From Arthrobacter psychrolactophilus (GTDB lineage Bacteria > Actinomycetota > Actinomycetes > Actinomycetales > Micrococcaceae), in NCBI RefSeq assembly GCF_003219795.1, contig NZ_QJVC01000023.1:1-63581 (forward strand): 63,581 nt of DNA, given 5' to 3'. Of this stretch, positions 8,271 through 24,500 are shown piece by piece. The notes beneath the pieces were generated by a model, which was not told the origin of the DNA, searched no databases, and worked only from the letters and a program-made list of their open reading frames with translations. The first letter of the stretch is position 1. Every line of letters begins with the position of its first letter. The position numbers were made by a program, and so were the translations under genes.

Positions 8271-8570
8271 TAGCGGCCGAGGGTCCCGCCACGAGCTGGC
8301 GAGTGGTGGGAGGCCGATATGCGATAGCGGCCGAGGGTCCCGCCACGAGCTGGCGAGTGGTGGGAGGCCGATATGCGATAGCGGCCGAGGGTCCCGCCAC
8401 GAGCTGGCGAGTGGTGGGAGGCCGATATGCGATAGCGGCCGAGGGTCCCGCCACGAGCTGGCGAGTGGTGGGAGGCCGATATGCGATAGCGGCCGAGGGT
8501 CCCGCCACGAGCTGGCGAGTGGTGGGAGGCCGATATGCGATAGCGGCCGAGGGTCCCGCCACGAGCTGGC
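8271..8570. repeat. 54-bp tandem repeat, five full copies and a 30-bp partial
   Basis: Identical 54-bp units start at 8271, 8325, 8379, 8433 and 8487, and a partial unit fills 8541-8570; I see no base difference between copies. Each unit contains CGCCA-CGAGC-TGGCG and a wider imperfect dyad (TCCCGCCA with TGGTGGGA, flanked by CGGCC and GGCCG). The unit is a multiple of three, so several frames on both strands stay open through the array. It lies between argH and the MDMPI-type gene, beginning 10 bp upstream of the latter's ATG. It holds no CRISPR-like spacers. Confidence 0.97.
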
Positions 8571-8586
8571 GCTCTCCTAGCGCCGA

Positions 8587-8619
8587 AAATGCCCGCATCC
8601 ACGAGGGATGCGGGCATTT
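8587..8619 (-). terminator. Terminator hairpin behind argH
   Basis: AAATGCCCGCATCC (8587-8600) pairs with its exact complement at 8606-8619 around a 5-nt loop. On the minus strand the stem ends in TTTTC, 32 bp beyond the argH stop, so it closes the arginine operon before the 54-bp repeats. Confidence 0.75.
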
Positions 8620-8651
8620 CTTGTTTGTTAGCTATGCAGGTACGACGTCGG

Positions 8652-11275
<2,624 letters not shown>

Positions 11276-11332
11276 GATTTTCTCTCCCTATTTTCATAAC
11301 TCGTCAGAGTAAGTGTGTTGCTCTACTTCTCA

Positions 11333-11356
11333 GCATAATGCATGATTATGCATTCT
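11333..11356 (-). promoter_or_regulatory. Putative ArgR operator upstream of argG
   Basis: GCATAAT (11333-11339) and ATTATGC (11345-11351) form a perfect dyad; the overlapping AATGCAT/ATGCATT pair extends it to about 11355. The AT-rich, 18-20 bp palindrome and the position between argR and argG fit an ARG box, but no binding matrix was applied. Confidence 0.6.
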
Positions 11357-11409
11357 TGCTAAAAGATATTCATTGCGGGTGCTGCAACTGCCTTAAGCGT
11401 AGGCTCCAG

Positions 11410-11946
11410 CTAGGCTCCCGCGCTCGATTCAGCGGCAAATTGCAGGAATCTCTCCGCCACATCGGCGCCACCGTTTGGATCCCGGCTGATGACCATGACG
11501 GTGTCATCCCCCGCGATAGTGCCCAGAATCGAGGGCATGACCGAATGATCGATGGCTAGCGCCAGGAAATTAGCCGCGCCTGGCGGGGTCCGCAGCACCG
11601 CGATATTAGCCGATGCTTCTGCCGCAACCAACAACTCGCCGCAAAGGCGAATGAGGCGCGTATCCAAAAGCTCCTGTGAGGAGGCCGCATGAACACTGCG
11701 ATCCCCGCCTTCCTTCGGCAGGGCATAAATCAGCGCGCCGTCCTTGCCCCGGACCCGCACGGCGCGCAATTCCACGAGATCACGTGAGAGCGTGGCCTGG
11801 CCGACGACGAGACCATCGTCGGCCAAGAGGGTGGCTAGCTCCGCCTGAGAACGCACGGCTCGGCTCGTGAGCAGGGCCGAGACCCGTGCCTGCCTCGCCG
11901 TTTTCGTCGCCGGCATTGCCGCCGCAGAACTTTGTGCCCGTGTCAT
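11410..11946 (-). CDS. argR: Arginine repressor
   Basis: A 178-residue hexameric arginine-responsive regulator. The N-terminal winged helix-turn-helix covers QAELATLLADDGLVVGQATLSRDLVELRAVRV (given here only to locate it at about residues 34-66); the C-terminal arginine-binding and oligomerisation domain ends with GTIAGDDTVMVISRD. The frame starts 2 bp after the argF stop. An internal ATG at residue 11 would give a length nearer the family norm, so the first ten residues are doubtful. It likely controls the operators before argC and argG, and so its own operon. Confidence 0.95.
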   Translation of the reverse strand: MTRAQSSAAAMPATKTARQARVSALLTSRAVRSQAELATLLADDGLVVGQATLSRDLVELRAVRVRGKDGALIYALPKEGGDRSVHAASSQELLDTRLIRLCGELLVAAEASANIAVLRTPPGAANFLALAIDHSVMPSILGTIAGDDTVMVISRDPNGGADVAERFLQFAAESSAGA

Positions 11947-11948
11947 GG

Positions 11949-14205
<2,257 letters not shown>

Positions 14206-14206
<1 letters not shown>

Positions 14207-15105
14207 TATTTCTCATCCTCATCCGGGAAAATTTGCGTTCCAATACCTTCAAATGTCATCAATTCCAGCAGCACCGAGTGGGCCATGCGGCCGTCAACAA
14301 CCGCGGCGCGGGGTACTCCGCCGTCGACCGCTGCAAGGCAGGCCGCCATCTTGGGGATCATGCCCGATTCCAACTCCGGCAACATGGCCCGGAGCGCGCT
14401 CGAGCCAATCTCGCTAATCAACGAGGACTTGTCGGGCCAGTTGGAGTAGAGGCCCTCGACGTCGGTCAACACCACGAGGCGTGAGGCATCCAAGGCGATG
14501 GCCAGGGCGGCCGCCGCGGTGTCGGCGTTCACGTTCAACACGGTGGAGGCATCCCCTACCTCGGGGGCGACGGTGGAAATCACGGGGATCCGGCCGGCCT
14601 CCAGGAGATCCAGGATGGCACCGGGGTTCACGCCCACGACCTCACCCACCAGGCCCAGGTCAATCTGTTCGCCGTCGACGACGGTTCCGGTGCGCTGTGC
14701 CTGGAGCAGGGCGCCGTCTTCACCCGAAAGCCCGACGGCGTACGAGCCGTGAGCGTTAATCAAACCCACCAGCTCGCGGCCCACCTGGCCGGTCAGAACC
14801 ATGCGGACCACGTCCATGGCCTCGGGGGTGGTAACCCGCAATCCGCCCTTGAACTCGCTCTTGATGTCCAGTCGCTTGAGCATGGCGTTAATCTGCGGGC
14901 CACCGCCGTGAACCACCACCGGCTTGATTCCCACATGGTGCATAAAGACGATGTCCTCGGCAAAGGCCCGGCGCAGCTCATCGTTGATCATGGCGTTTCC
15001 GCCGTACTTGACCACCACGACAGTTCCTTCAAACTGTCGAATCCACGGCAGCGCCTCAATAAGGGTCGCGGCCTTGTCCTGAGCATTTTTCACCGAGGTC
15101 ATCAT
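14206..15105 (-). CDS. argB: Acetylglutamate kinase
   Basis: Phosphorylates N-acetylglutamate, normally the arginine-inhibited step. The 299-residue amino-acid-kinase protein has VVKYGGNAM near the N-terminus, [11 protein letters not shown] and the C-terminal [13 protein letters not shown] start at ATG 15105, where AAGGA lies 5 nt upstream; the next codon is also ATG (15102) and is equally possible. The open frame upstream to 15264 runs into argJ and is not conserved-looking. The 49-bp gap to argJ is the largest inside argCJBDF. Confidence 0.96.
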
Positions 15106-15154
15106 ACTTTTCCTTAAATCCTGTGGGTTAGATCCCGCGTCTGTTCGAAGCAGG

Positions 15155-16324
15155 CTACGAGGAGTAAGCGCTGTTTTCTTCGACGTAGGCGTGCGTGAGG
15201 TCGTTAGTCCAGATCGTGGCCTCGGCCAGGCCGGCGTTGAGGTCGATCTCGACGGTGACCTCACGGGGTGTGAGATCTACTAGATCGCGGGAATCACCGA
15301 TGCAGCCATTACGGCAAATCTGGACGCCGTTGATGCTGACGTTGATCTTGTCCGGATCGAAGACGGCGTCGGTCGTTCCCACGGCGGAGAGGACCCGGCC
15401 CCAGTTGGGGTCGTTGCCGAAGATGGCGGCCTTGAAGAGGTTGGAGCGGGCCACCTCACGGGAGACAATCTCGGCGTCACGCTCGCTGTCGGCGTTCTTG
15501 GTGGTGATCGCAATATCGTGGCTGGCACCCTCGGCATCGCCAATGAGTGCGCGGGCCAGCGTAGCGCAGACCTGTGTGAGGCCCTTGGTGAACTCGTCCA
15601 TATTCGGCACGGCGTTGGAGGCACCGGAGGCCAGCAGCAACACGGTGTCGTTGGTCGACATGCAACCATCGGAATCGGCGCGGTTAAAGGTCACGCGCAC
15701 GGCATCATGCAGGGCCGCGTCAAGCGCGTCCGGGTCAATTCCGGCGTCGGTGGTGATGACGACGAGCATGGTCGCCAGACCCGGGGCCAGCATGCCGGCA
15801 CCCTTAGCCATGCCACCGATGGAATAGCTGAGTCCCTCGGCGTCGTTCGGTGAGGTCCACAGCGCTTCCTTGGAGACCGTGTCGGTGGTCATGATCGCGG
15901 TGGCGGCGGCAGCTCCGCCGTCGGCCGTCAGTGCCGCGGCGGCAGCCTCAACACCGGGCAGGATCTTGTCCATGGGCAGCTGTTCGCCGATGAGCCCCGT
16001 GGAGCATACGGCGATGTCGGTGGCCGAAAGGCCCAGAACTTCGGCGACCTTTTCGGCCGTGGCGTGCGTGTTTTGGAAGCCCTCGGGACCCGTGCAGGCG
16101 TTCGCGCCGCCCGAGTTCAGCACGACGGCGTCTACCCGGCCATCGCTGAGCACCTGGCGCGACCAGTGAATGGGGGCTGCGGCGACACGGTTGCTGGTGA
16201 AGACGGCTGCGGCGTGGAAATCGGGCCCGTCGTTGACCACGAGGGCCATGTCCGGGTTTCCTGATTTTTTGAGTCCGGCAGTTACGCCGGCGGCCCGGAA
16301 GCCAAGTGCGGTGGTGACGCTCAT
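15155..16324 (-). CDS. argJ: Bifunctional glutamate N-acetyltransferase/amino-acid acetyltransferase
   Basis: Recycles the acetyl group from acetylornithine to glutamate and may also use acetyl-CoA. The 389-residue precursor contains the self-cleavage site in [12 protein letters not shown] (about residues 143-154), where the second Thr of the family motif becomes the nucleophile of the beta chain. I start at ATG 16324, which has AAGGAG 7 nt upstream and overlaps the argC stop by 4 bp (ATGA). The longer frame to 16438 lies inside argC. Confidence 0.96.
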   Translation of the reverse strand: MSVTTALGFRAAGVTAGLKKSGNPDMALVVNDGPDFHAAAVFTSNRVAAAPIHWSRQVLSDGRVDAVVLNSGGANACTGPEGFQNTHATAEKVAEVLGLSATDIAVCSTGLIGEQLPMDKILPGVEAAAAALTADGGAAAATAIMTTDTVSKEALWTSPNDAEGLSYSIGGMAKGAGMLAPGLATMLVVITTDAGIDPDALDAALHDAVRVTFNRADSDGCMSTNDTVLLLASGASNAVPNMDEFTKGLTQVCATLARALIGDAEGASHDIAITTKNADSERDAEIVSREVARSNLFKAAIFGNDPNWGRVLSAVGTTDAVFDPDKINVSINGVQICRNGCIGDSRDLVDLTPREVTVEIDLNAGLAEATIWTNDLTHAYVEENSAYSS

Positions 16325-17367
16325 GGTGCTACTCCTTGGAAGGTTAGGCCTGTGGTTTCGGGCAGGCCAAGGGCAATATTCATAGACTGTACCGCTCCAC
16401 CGGCCGTCCCCTTGGTGAGGTTGTCGATGGCGCAGCAAACAATAACGCGGTTGACGTGGGCGTCATAGGCCAGTTGCACTGCTACATAGTTGGAGCCCTG
16501 CACCGATTTCGTGGTGGGCCACTGCCCCTCGGGCAGGAAGTTCACGAAAGGTTCATCCGCGTAGGCCGCTTCCCAGATGGCACGCAATGCCGCCGCTGGA
16601 TCTGCCAGGGCGGCGATCTCGGCGGAAACCTTGGCTGTGGCCGTCGCGAGGATGCCTCGGCTCATGGGCGCCAGGGTGGGCGTGAAGGAGACCCTCACGT
16701 CCAGACCCGAGGCGTTGGACAGGCCCTGTTCAATCTCGGGCGTGTGCCGATGTCCGCCACCTACGCCATAGGGGCTCATGGAACCCATGACCTCGGAGCC
16801 AATCAGGTTGACCTTGGCCGACTTGCCGGCGCCGGAGGTACCCGAGGCGGCCACGATGACGACGTCGTCCGGCAGCAGCGCGCCCGCCGCGAAGCCCGGC
16901 ATGAGTGCCAGTAGGGAGCTTGTGGGGTAGCAGCCCGGGACAGCTACGCGCTTGGAGCCCCGAAGTTTTTCGCGGTTTCCGGGAAGTTCCGGCAGGCCGT
17001 AGGGCCACGTTCCGGCATGGGCGGAGCCGTAGAACTTTTCCCACGCGGCGGGATCTTCCAAGCGGTGGTCCGCTCCGGCGTCGATCACGAGGGTGCTCTC
17101 CGGCAGTTGAGCGGCGATGGCGGCAGATGCGCCATGCGGCAGAGCCAGGAAGACGACGTCGTGCCCGGAAAGGTTTTCCACGGTGGTCTCGACGAGCACG
17201 CGGTCTGCCAAGGCATGCAGATTCGGGGCAAGGCTGCCAAGTGTGACGCCAGCGTTGCTGTGTGCGGTGATGGCACCAATGCTCACGTTGGGGTGGTTGG
17301 CCAGGAGGCGCAACACCTCCCCCCCGGCGTAACCGCTGGCTCCAGAGACTGCTACTGAAATTGTCAT
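16321..17367 (-). CDS. argC: N-acetyl-gamma-glutamyl-phosphate reductase
   Basis: NADPH-dependent reduction of acetylglutamyl phosphate to the semialdehyde; first gene of the arginine operon. The 348-residue protein has the Rossmann start [16 protein letters not shown] and the active-site cysteine in [11 protein letters not shown] (about residue 145). There is no Shine-Dalgarno sequence: TATAGT lies 6 nt before the ATG at 17367, so the mRNA is probably leaderless. ArgR-like half boxes lie immediately upstream. Confidence 0.97.
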   Translation of the reverse strand: MTISVAVSGASGYAGGEVLRLLANHPNVSIGAITAHSNAGVTLGSLAPNLHALADRVLVETTVENLSGHDVVFLALPHGASAAIAAQLPESTLVIDAGADHRLEDPAAWEKFYGSAHAGTWPYGLPELPGNREKLRGSKRVAVPGCYPTSSLLALMPGFAAGALLPDDVVIVAASGTSGAGKSAKVNLIGSEVMGSMSPYGVGGGHRHTPEIEQGLSNASGLDVRVSFTPTLAPMSRGILATATAKVSAEIAALADPAAALRAIWEAAYADEPFVNFLPEGQWPTTKSVQGSNYVAVQLAYDAHVNRVIVCCAIDNLTKGTAGGAVQSMNIALGLPETTGLTFQGVAP

Positions 17368-17373
17368 AAGTCG

Positions 17374-17414
17374 ACTATACAGCAGAATTATTCATAGTCG
17401 CCGATATTTATCCA
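17374..17414 (-). promoter_or_regulatory. argC promoter with ArgR-like boxes
   Basis: On the minus strand TATAGT (17374-17379) is the likely -10. Just upstream are TATGAATAATTC (17385-17396) and TGGATAAATATC (17403-17414), two AT-rich sites about 20 bp apart, resembling the paired ARG boxes of arginine operons. Binding there would cover the promoter. Confidence 0.5.
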
Positions 17415-17505
17415 TATTGTTTCTCTGCAACTGTGACCACCGTCCTATGATGAACATCAGAGGGCTGGCCCTGCCCTCGTGAGAAACACCGATTTGGAGT
17501 CAACC

Positions 17506-18480
17506 ATGAATGAGTTCACCAACGCCATTGTCGCCACCGCCCCGGGCGGACCCGAGGTCCTGCAGCTGGCACAAGTCCCGATGCCCGTGCCCGGTGCCGG
17601 TGAATTGCTGGTCAAGATTGTCGCCGTGGGTGTGAACTTCATCGAGAGCTACCAGCGCTCGGGGGTTTACGCCGTTCCCTTCCCCTTCACTCCGGGCACG
17701 GAGGCCTCCGGTCAGGTGGTTGGTCTCGGAGAGGGAGTTTCCACTTTTGCTGTTGGCGATCGCGTCGCCACGGCCGAGGGCACCGCATGCTATGCCGAGT
17801 ACGCCATCATTCCCGCCGAGAAGGCGATCCACGTTCCGGCCGGCGTGCCGATGGATGTTGCCGCTGCCCTCCCCCTGCAGGGCATGACGGCCCATTACCT
17901 CATGAATTCCACCTATCACGTAGAGCCCGGCCAGACCGTGCTGCTGCACGCTGGCGCCGGCGGAGTTGGCTTGCTCCTGACCCAGATGTTGAAGGAACGC
18001 GGCGCCCGCGTCATCACAACGGTGTCCACGGAGGAAAAGGAGGAGCTTTCACGCATCGCCGGGGCCGACGAGGTGCTGCGCTATGAAGGTTTTGCCGACA
18101 CCGTGCGCGAGCTCACCGACGGTGTGGGCGTGGACGTGGTGTTCGACGGCGTAGGCAAAGACACCTTCGACGGCTCGCTGTCGTCGCTGCGCACCCGGGG
18201 CATGATGGTGCTTTTCGGCGGTTCCTCCGGTCAGGTTCCCCCGCTTGATCTCCAGCGCTTGAACAGCGGCGGCTCCCTGTTCGTCACCCGCCCCACACTA
18301 GGAAACTACCTTTTGAATGCTCAGGAACGCAGCTGGCGAGCCACCGAGGTCTTCTCGGCTGCGGCGGCGGGCACGTTGCGGGCCCGCATTGGAGCCCGAT
18401 TCCCCTTGGTCGATGCCGGAGCGGCACACACCGCGCTGCAGGGCCGCGTCACAACGGGCAAGGTCATTTTGGAGCCGTAA
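17506..18480 (+). CDS. Quinone oxidoreductase, zinc-free MDR family
   Basis: A 324-residue NADPH-dependent medium-chain reductase/dehydrogenase of the QOR type. It has GVNFIESYQRSGVY, PGTEASGQV and the nucleotide loop HAGAGGVGLLLTQ (about residue 147), and no catalytic zinc ligands. ATG 17506 has GGAG 6 nt upstream; an upstream GTG at 17479 does not. It is divergent from argC and convergent with the amylopullulanase. The physiological substrate (quinones or enones) cannot be inferred from the neighbourhood. Confidence 0.92.
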   Translation: MNEFTNAIVATAPGGPEVLQLAQVPMPVPGAGELLVKIVAVGVNFIESYQRSGVYAVPFPFTPGTEASGQVVGLGEGVSTFAVGDRVATAEGTACYAEYAIIPAEKAIHVPAGVPMDVAAALPLQGMTAHYLMNSTYHVEPGQTVLLHAGAGGVGLLLTQMLKERGARVITTVSTEEKEELSRIAGADEVLRYEGFADTVRELTDGVGVDVVFDGVGKDTFDGSLSSLRTRGMMVLFGGSSGQVPPLDLQRLNSGGSLFVTRPTLGNYLLNAQERSWRATEVFSAAAAGTLRARIGARFPLVDAGAAHTALQGRVTTGKVILEP

Positions 18481-18486
18481 CAAACG

Positions 18487-18524
18487 TTTGGGCGGGCACG
18501 GAATGAATTCCGTGCCCGCCCAAA
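18487..18524. terminator. Bidirectional terminator between oxidoreductase and amylopullulanase genes
   Basis: A 17-bp perfect stem (18487-18503 with 18508-18524) around a TGAA loop, ending in AAAATTGTTTG on the plus side. It sits in the 64-bp gap between two convergent genes and can serve both. Confidence 0.85.
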
Positions 18525-18544
18525 ATTGTTTGTCGCTGCTGAAG

Positions 18545-21500
18545 TTAGTGGCCAGCCCTCCTTCTGCGGGCCACTCGGAATGCCGCCAGCCCCGCAAAGA
18601 GCATCAGCAGGGCGACCCCACTCAGCACCGCGATGTGGGCACCTGTAGTGGGGAGATCGCCTATAGCCGACGGCGTGTCCGTCGCCACGGCGGTTGCCGG
18701 GATACTCGGGTTTGTCGTTGCACTAGGCTCTTCGCTTCCACCCGGGACCGTGGGGCCCGCTCCGGGATCCGTGCTTGGCGCGGTGCTTGGCTCGGGATTC
18801 GCGGGTTCGGTCGGCTCCACGGTGGTCGCGTTCACGAGCACCGCGACGGTGCGTGCGGGGACGCTCACGGTTCCGCTCTTGGCATCCCAGCCCGTCTGCT
18901 TGACGATGGGGTCGAGCCCGTTCAACTGCACCGGTGAGAGCGCGTAGTTGCGTCCGGCGAGAGTACCGACCGTCTGGCTGGCGGATTCGGTGCCGGCATT
19001 GAAGACGACCAGGGCGCCGTCAAGGGCGGGGTCCGCGTCCTCGCCCACCAAATCGTCGATACTCATGACGATGACTCCGGGTGTCGCATCTGCGCCACTG
19101 CCCGGGAATGAAACCTTATCCGCGATGAGCTCGGCGGAGCCCAGACGCAGCAGGTCAATCGAGGAACGCAGCCGCAACAGATCGAGCGCGCCAGCTTCCG
19201 CGGCCGAGATGGCGGCAGGCTGAGGCTTGTTGGCCGCATTCTCCAGCAGTGGCTGCATGGCCGCCCAGTGATCCTCGTTGTCCACCTTCGGTGGTAGCCC
19301 CGAGCCAAACGTTGACTCCTGGCCCGTCCAGTCGATGCGGTTGAACCAATCACCGGAGTTGTAACTGTTGCGGTCCAAGGACTTCGAACGCAACAGCTCC
19401 GTTCCCGCGTGCCAGAACGACGGCGTCTGGGCCAGCGTTGCGGTCGCGAGCGACAGCGTGTTCATGCGAACACGGTCGGCCATCGTGGTGTCGGCGGGTA
19501 GCTTGAGCACCCCGGTGTCGAAGAGCGTCTCGTTGTCGTGGGCGTCGACATAGCTGATGATTTCATCCGGTTGGCTTGCGTAGCCTGCCGGTGAACCCCG
19601 GTAGTCCAGTTCGGATCCCTTCGCCACGGTGCCCTTGGAGGTGGTCAGGCTGTAGTCGCTGAGGTTCCCGGCCAGGCCGAGCTTGACCAGGTCAGTCTGA
19701 TGCTGGAGCTCGGCTAGCGCCTCTTCCGGTGTTCCATTGATCTCCAATCCGTTGGGATCGGTGGCAAGACCGGTTCCAAATCCCTGCTGGAACTTGGTAT
19801 CTCCTGCCACCGGGCTGCCGCCGTGGACGGCGTCGCGCAGCCGGTCGCTGAACGTGCCGATCGAGGTTCCGGCCAGTTGACCCTGGCTGGCCTGCTCGAA
19901 GAGGGCGTTATCGGCCACCTCTCCGAAGTTCCAGCCTTCGCCGTAAAGCATGACGGATTTGCCGTCAACGCCATCCTTCTCGAGGGTCAGCTTGTCGAGG
20001 GCGGCACGCACTGCCAACATGTTCGCTTTGGAGTGGTGCCCCATGAGGTCGAAGCGAAAACCGTCAACCTTGTATTCGCTGGCCCAGAGGACAACCGAGT
20101 CGACCATGAGCTTCTCTGCGGCCTTGTGCTCGGTTGCCACGTTCTCGCAGCAGGTGGAGGTTTCAACTTTTCCATCGGAGTTGAGTCGCTGGTAGTAACC
20201 GGGAACCAGCTTGTCCAGCACCGAGGCGTGGGCCTGCCCCGATGCGGCGGTGTGGTTGTACACCTGATCAAGCACCACCTGCAGGCCGGTCGCATGCAGG
20301 GCGCCAACCATTTCCCGGAATTCACCGACGCGGGCGCCACCTTCCGGGTCAACGGCATAGGAACCTTCGGGCGCCTGGAAATGGAGTGGGTCATAGCCCC
20401 AGTTGTAACCGTCCTGATCGGCAACGGCACCGGCGCATGCCTGTTGCTCCTCCGATCCTGCGCCGAACGAGGCGAGGTCGCAGTCCGGGGTCTTCTGGGC
20501 TGAACGGTTCTCCTCAATCGTGGCAAGGTCAAAGGTCGGCAGCATGTGCACCGTATTGATGCCGGCTGCCGCCAATTCCCGGAGCTGATCGGTTCCGGCG
20601 CTGTCACGGGTGAAGGCCCGGTAGGTGCCGCGCTCTTCCTCCGGCACGGTGACGTCACCAATCGAGAAGTCACGCACGTGCAGCTCGTAGATGGAACGGT
20701 CAACCTGCTTCTCAATGACCGGCGCCGCCGTGGTGGCCCACTCCTCGGGTGCCAGGGCAGCCGATTCGAGGTCGACGGCGATCGAACGGGTCGAGTTCGT
20801 TGTCAGGGCGATCGAGTACGGGTCCGTTACCTGGTTTGTTTCGATCTTGCCTGTTGAATGGGCGTAGACGTCGACCTCCCAGAGATAGGGTGCATTCTCC
20901 TTGATCGCGTTTGCTGCGACCGTCCACGTTCCGGCGGCAGCATCCCACGTTGCCGCAGTACGTGCCGGAACCCCCGAGCCGTCCACGGGCCACGTCAGAA
21001 GCGTGGCCTTCTGAGCCGACGGCGCCCACAAGGTGAAGGTAGGGCTGCCAGCGTTCCACTTGATCCCGAGTGTGCGCTCGGCCAGCGAGTCTGCGTACAA
21101 ACTGTCGAGGACCCCGGGAAGTTGCACGCCCGTGAAGGCGCTCAGTGCACCCTCGCTTGTCTGCGCGATTTGCAACTGCTCCTTGAGGAGCTCGGCCGTC
21201 TTCACCTGGTCCACGACTGGCGGCCGCAGCACGATGTAGCCGGTCTTTAGTGCAGGAGATGTTGCCAGCTGTGCAGCCGAAAATCCTTCGGAATCGTAGC
21301 TGAGGTCAACGGCGTCGCCACCGCTGACGGCACCGTCGGCAACCTTCAATCCTGCCGATGCTGAGTGGAATAGTTGCCAGGACGCATCCGTGGCAGGAAC
21401 CGAGCCGAGCAGCGCGGTCGGCCAGGCCACGGTATTTTCATCAATCCACTTGGCTTGCAGCTTACCGAGCCCGGCGAGCGGCGGATCGGCCACCTCGATC

Positions 21501-24500
21501 TCGAGGATGTGCGTCGCCAAGGTGTAACGGAAGTTAATCTGTTTACCGGTGCTGGCAGAGAATGCCAGATTCTCGCCGCCGGGAGCGCCGTCAACGCCGT
21601 AGTTCTCGTCCCAACCTAAGCCGTGCGTGGTTTTGACGGAGTAGTTGCCCGCAGCGAGCTGGTCGGTCGAGAACTCGTAGACGCCGTCACCGTCGCTGTC
21701 GTGCATGGAGGTGGCGAAGCAGGACGGCTTCCAATCTTCACTGCAGCCGAGTTGCGCCTGAAAATCGCCGGCAAGGGTGATGATCGGTGCCTGCGAGGTG
21801 TTCTGGGCGATCTTCGTGACCGGGTTCCAATAGAAGGTGACCGGGCCGCCGTCGTGCGTGTATGTCAGGTTCTTCGCGTCGCCACTGGAGTCACCCCCGG
21901 AACCGTAGGCGAGATCCCAGCTGCCGTTCATGGCGACCTTGTACTCGTAAGAGCCTGCCGGCAACTCGAAGGTGCCGGCGTAGATGCCGTCCTCGTTCTT
22001 GGTGAGCTTTGCCGCTTCGCAGGCCGGCTGCCAGTCGGCGGCGCAGCCCATAGCGACGTTGTGGTTGCCGGGGACCGTGACCATGCTGATCTCGGCCTCG
22101 GGGGCTTCGGTCTCCTCAGTGGTCACGGCGAATCCTGCAGAGCCGTAACTGGAGGCGGCGCTGTGGTTGCCTGCGGCATCCGTGGTCACCGCACGGTATT
22201 CAACCAGCGTGCCGGCCGGCAGTGTTTCGCTGTCGTGGAACACGCGCGGCGTTGTGCTCTCAGCGGTACCGAGTGGCAGCCATTCCTCGCCGCCCACAAC
22301 GCGGTAGGCAAAGCTGGTCTCGGCCCAGGCGTTCTGGTCGATGTTTGCGCTGATGGCGGTGCTTCCCGTGAGTGCTGCACCCGCGGCAGGGAGGGTCAGC
22401 GCGAGGTCAGTGACGGTGGCTGGCGCCGTGATGCCCTTGTCCGCGCGGTACACAACCGCGCTCATGGCGGGCACGGTGATGGTGGTGACGGCTGCCGCGT
22501 CGCTCTGCACTGCCGCGTCGGCACCGTAGAGGGGTTCGAATCCGCCGTCCTGGGTCAGTGTGGTCACCGCAACTGATTTTTCCTCTGCGGCATTATTTAG
22601 TGCCACGAGGTATTCCACTTTTTCGTCTCGGTCAACGCGGGAGAAGGCGTAGATGCCTGCCCCGTCTTCTGCATATCGCTGGATCTGGGCACCCTGTGCC
22701 AGTGCTGGGTGGTCGGCCCGGAGCTTGGCGAGTGCGGCGATGTGTTGGTAAAGCGGCGCTTCGGTGTCGAAGCGGTCGGCGGTGCCATTTGATTCGCCTG
22801 TGACGAGCTTCTGGTCTGCATATTCAGCCACCTGAGTGCCGAAGAGACTTTGGCGCGAATTCTTGTCTTTCCCGTCGCCCTCGCCCGCGAAGCCCTGTTC
22901 GTCGCCGTAGTAGATCACCGGCTGGCCGCGTGTGAGGTACAGCAGCTCGTGGGCGAGTTCGTCGCGCTCCAAGGGGTTGGCGGTGTTGTTCGCGAAGTAG
23001 CCAACACGACCCATGTCGTGGTTGCCAAGGAAGGTCGGCAGCGCGGTCGGAGAGCTCTTTGTCGTCGTGAAATAGTCATCCCCGGCAAAGAGTGTTTGCA
23101 GTCCTCGTGCGGAGTTGCCGGTGGCATAGCCCACCGCGCCGTCTTGGAAAGAAAAGTCGAGCACCGAGTTCATATCGGTCTTACGTACATACGGGGACAG
23201 GATCTTCGGGTCGGCGCTGTAAACCTCACCGAACATGAAGAAGTCCTCCTTGCCCTTGGCGTGCGCATAGTCGAGCACACCGCTGGTCCACTTCTCCCAG
23301 AATTCAAGGTTGACATGCTTGACGGTGTCGATCCGGAATCCGTCGATGCCGAAATCAACCCAGTCCTGAAAAACGTCAACGAAGCCGTCGACCACCTTCG
23401 GGTGTTCGGTCATGAGATCGTCGAGACCGTTGAAGTCGCCATACGTTTCCGACTCACCGGACCAGATGGAATCACCACGGTTATGGTAGAGCGTCGTGTC
23501 ATTCAGCCACGCCGGAACCTTGAGGTTCGCGTCTGCTTCTTGGACTTTCGGTGTGTAAGGGAAGCTGGTGGCCGGGTCGAGATCCGGGAAGGTGTCGGTG
23601 CCGGCAAAGTCTGCGGGGTCGAAGGGCGCCCCGGCCGAATCTTTGTACGGCGCATCCTTCTTTTCCAGGTAAGAGTACTGGTTTTGCTCGTTGGCGATGA
23701 CATCGGCCGTGTGGTTGGTGATGATGTCGAAGTACACCTTGATGCCCTTGGCGTGCGCCTCGTCGATGAGGGAGGATAGTTCCTCGTTCGTGCCAAGGTG
23801 CGGGTCAATTTGGGTAAAGTCTGTCACCCAGTAGCCGTGGTAACCGGCCGAGGCATCCGCCCCTTCGCCCTGCACGGGGCGGTTCTTAAAGCTCGGTGTC
23901 AGCCAGATGGCGGTGGTGCCCAGGCCTTCGATGTAATCGAGCCGGTTGCGCAGTCCGGCGATGTCGCCGCCATTGTAAAAGCCCTTTTCGCTTGGATCGT
24001 AGCCACTTTCCAGACGGCCTCCGGCGATGCCCGCCTCGTCGTTTGCGGTGTCGCCGTTGTCGAAGCGGTCGGTCATGACAAAGTAAAAGTTCTCTCCGGC
24101 ACCAGCTTGCCGGACGGGAGCGGTGACTAGTGCATCGTCCGCGGCGCTGTAGTCGCCGCGCAGCTCGAGCGGCTGCACACCGATGCGCTTCGTGGTGTCA
24201 TCAAAGGTGACCCGGAGCCGGCTCTCCCCCGCCACTGCCAGCGGAATGTTCTCACCGTCGTGACCGTAGGCCTCATCCCATGACCCGTTCACGGCGATCT
24301 TGTAGTTGAAGGATCCAGCGGGAAGTGTGACGTCCGCCGAGTAGACGCCGGCTGTGCCGGTCTCGACAAGTCTTGTCTCCGGGCATTCAGGCGCCCAGTC
24401 AGCCGCGCAACCGAGTTCGTCTTGCAGGTCACCCACCAAGGTGAATACGCGGCCGTCCGCCGCGTCGGCTCTCGTGGCTGTGGCGATGGCGAATGCGGGT

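Noticed and set aside
8271-8570. CRISPR array
   Set aside because: The units are contiguous 54-bp identical copies without unique spacers, and no cas genes are near.
8257-8598. Repeat protein encoded by the 54-bp array, in several open frames on both strands
   Set aside because: Frames stay open only because the unit is a multiple of three without stops; there is no start, ribosome site or domain, and the flanks belong to other genes.
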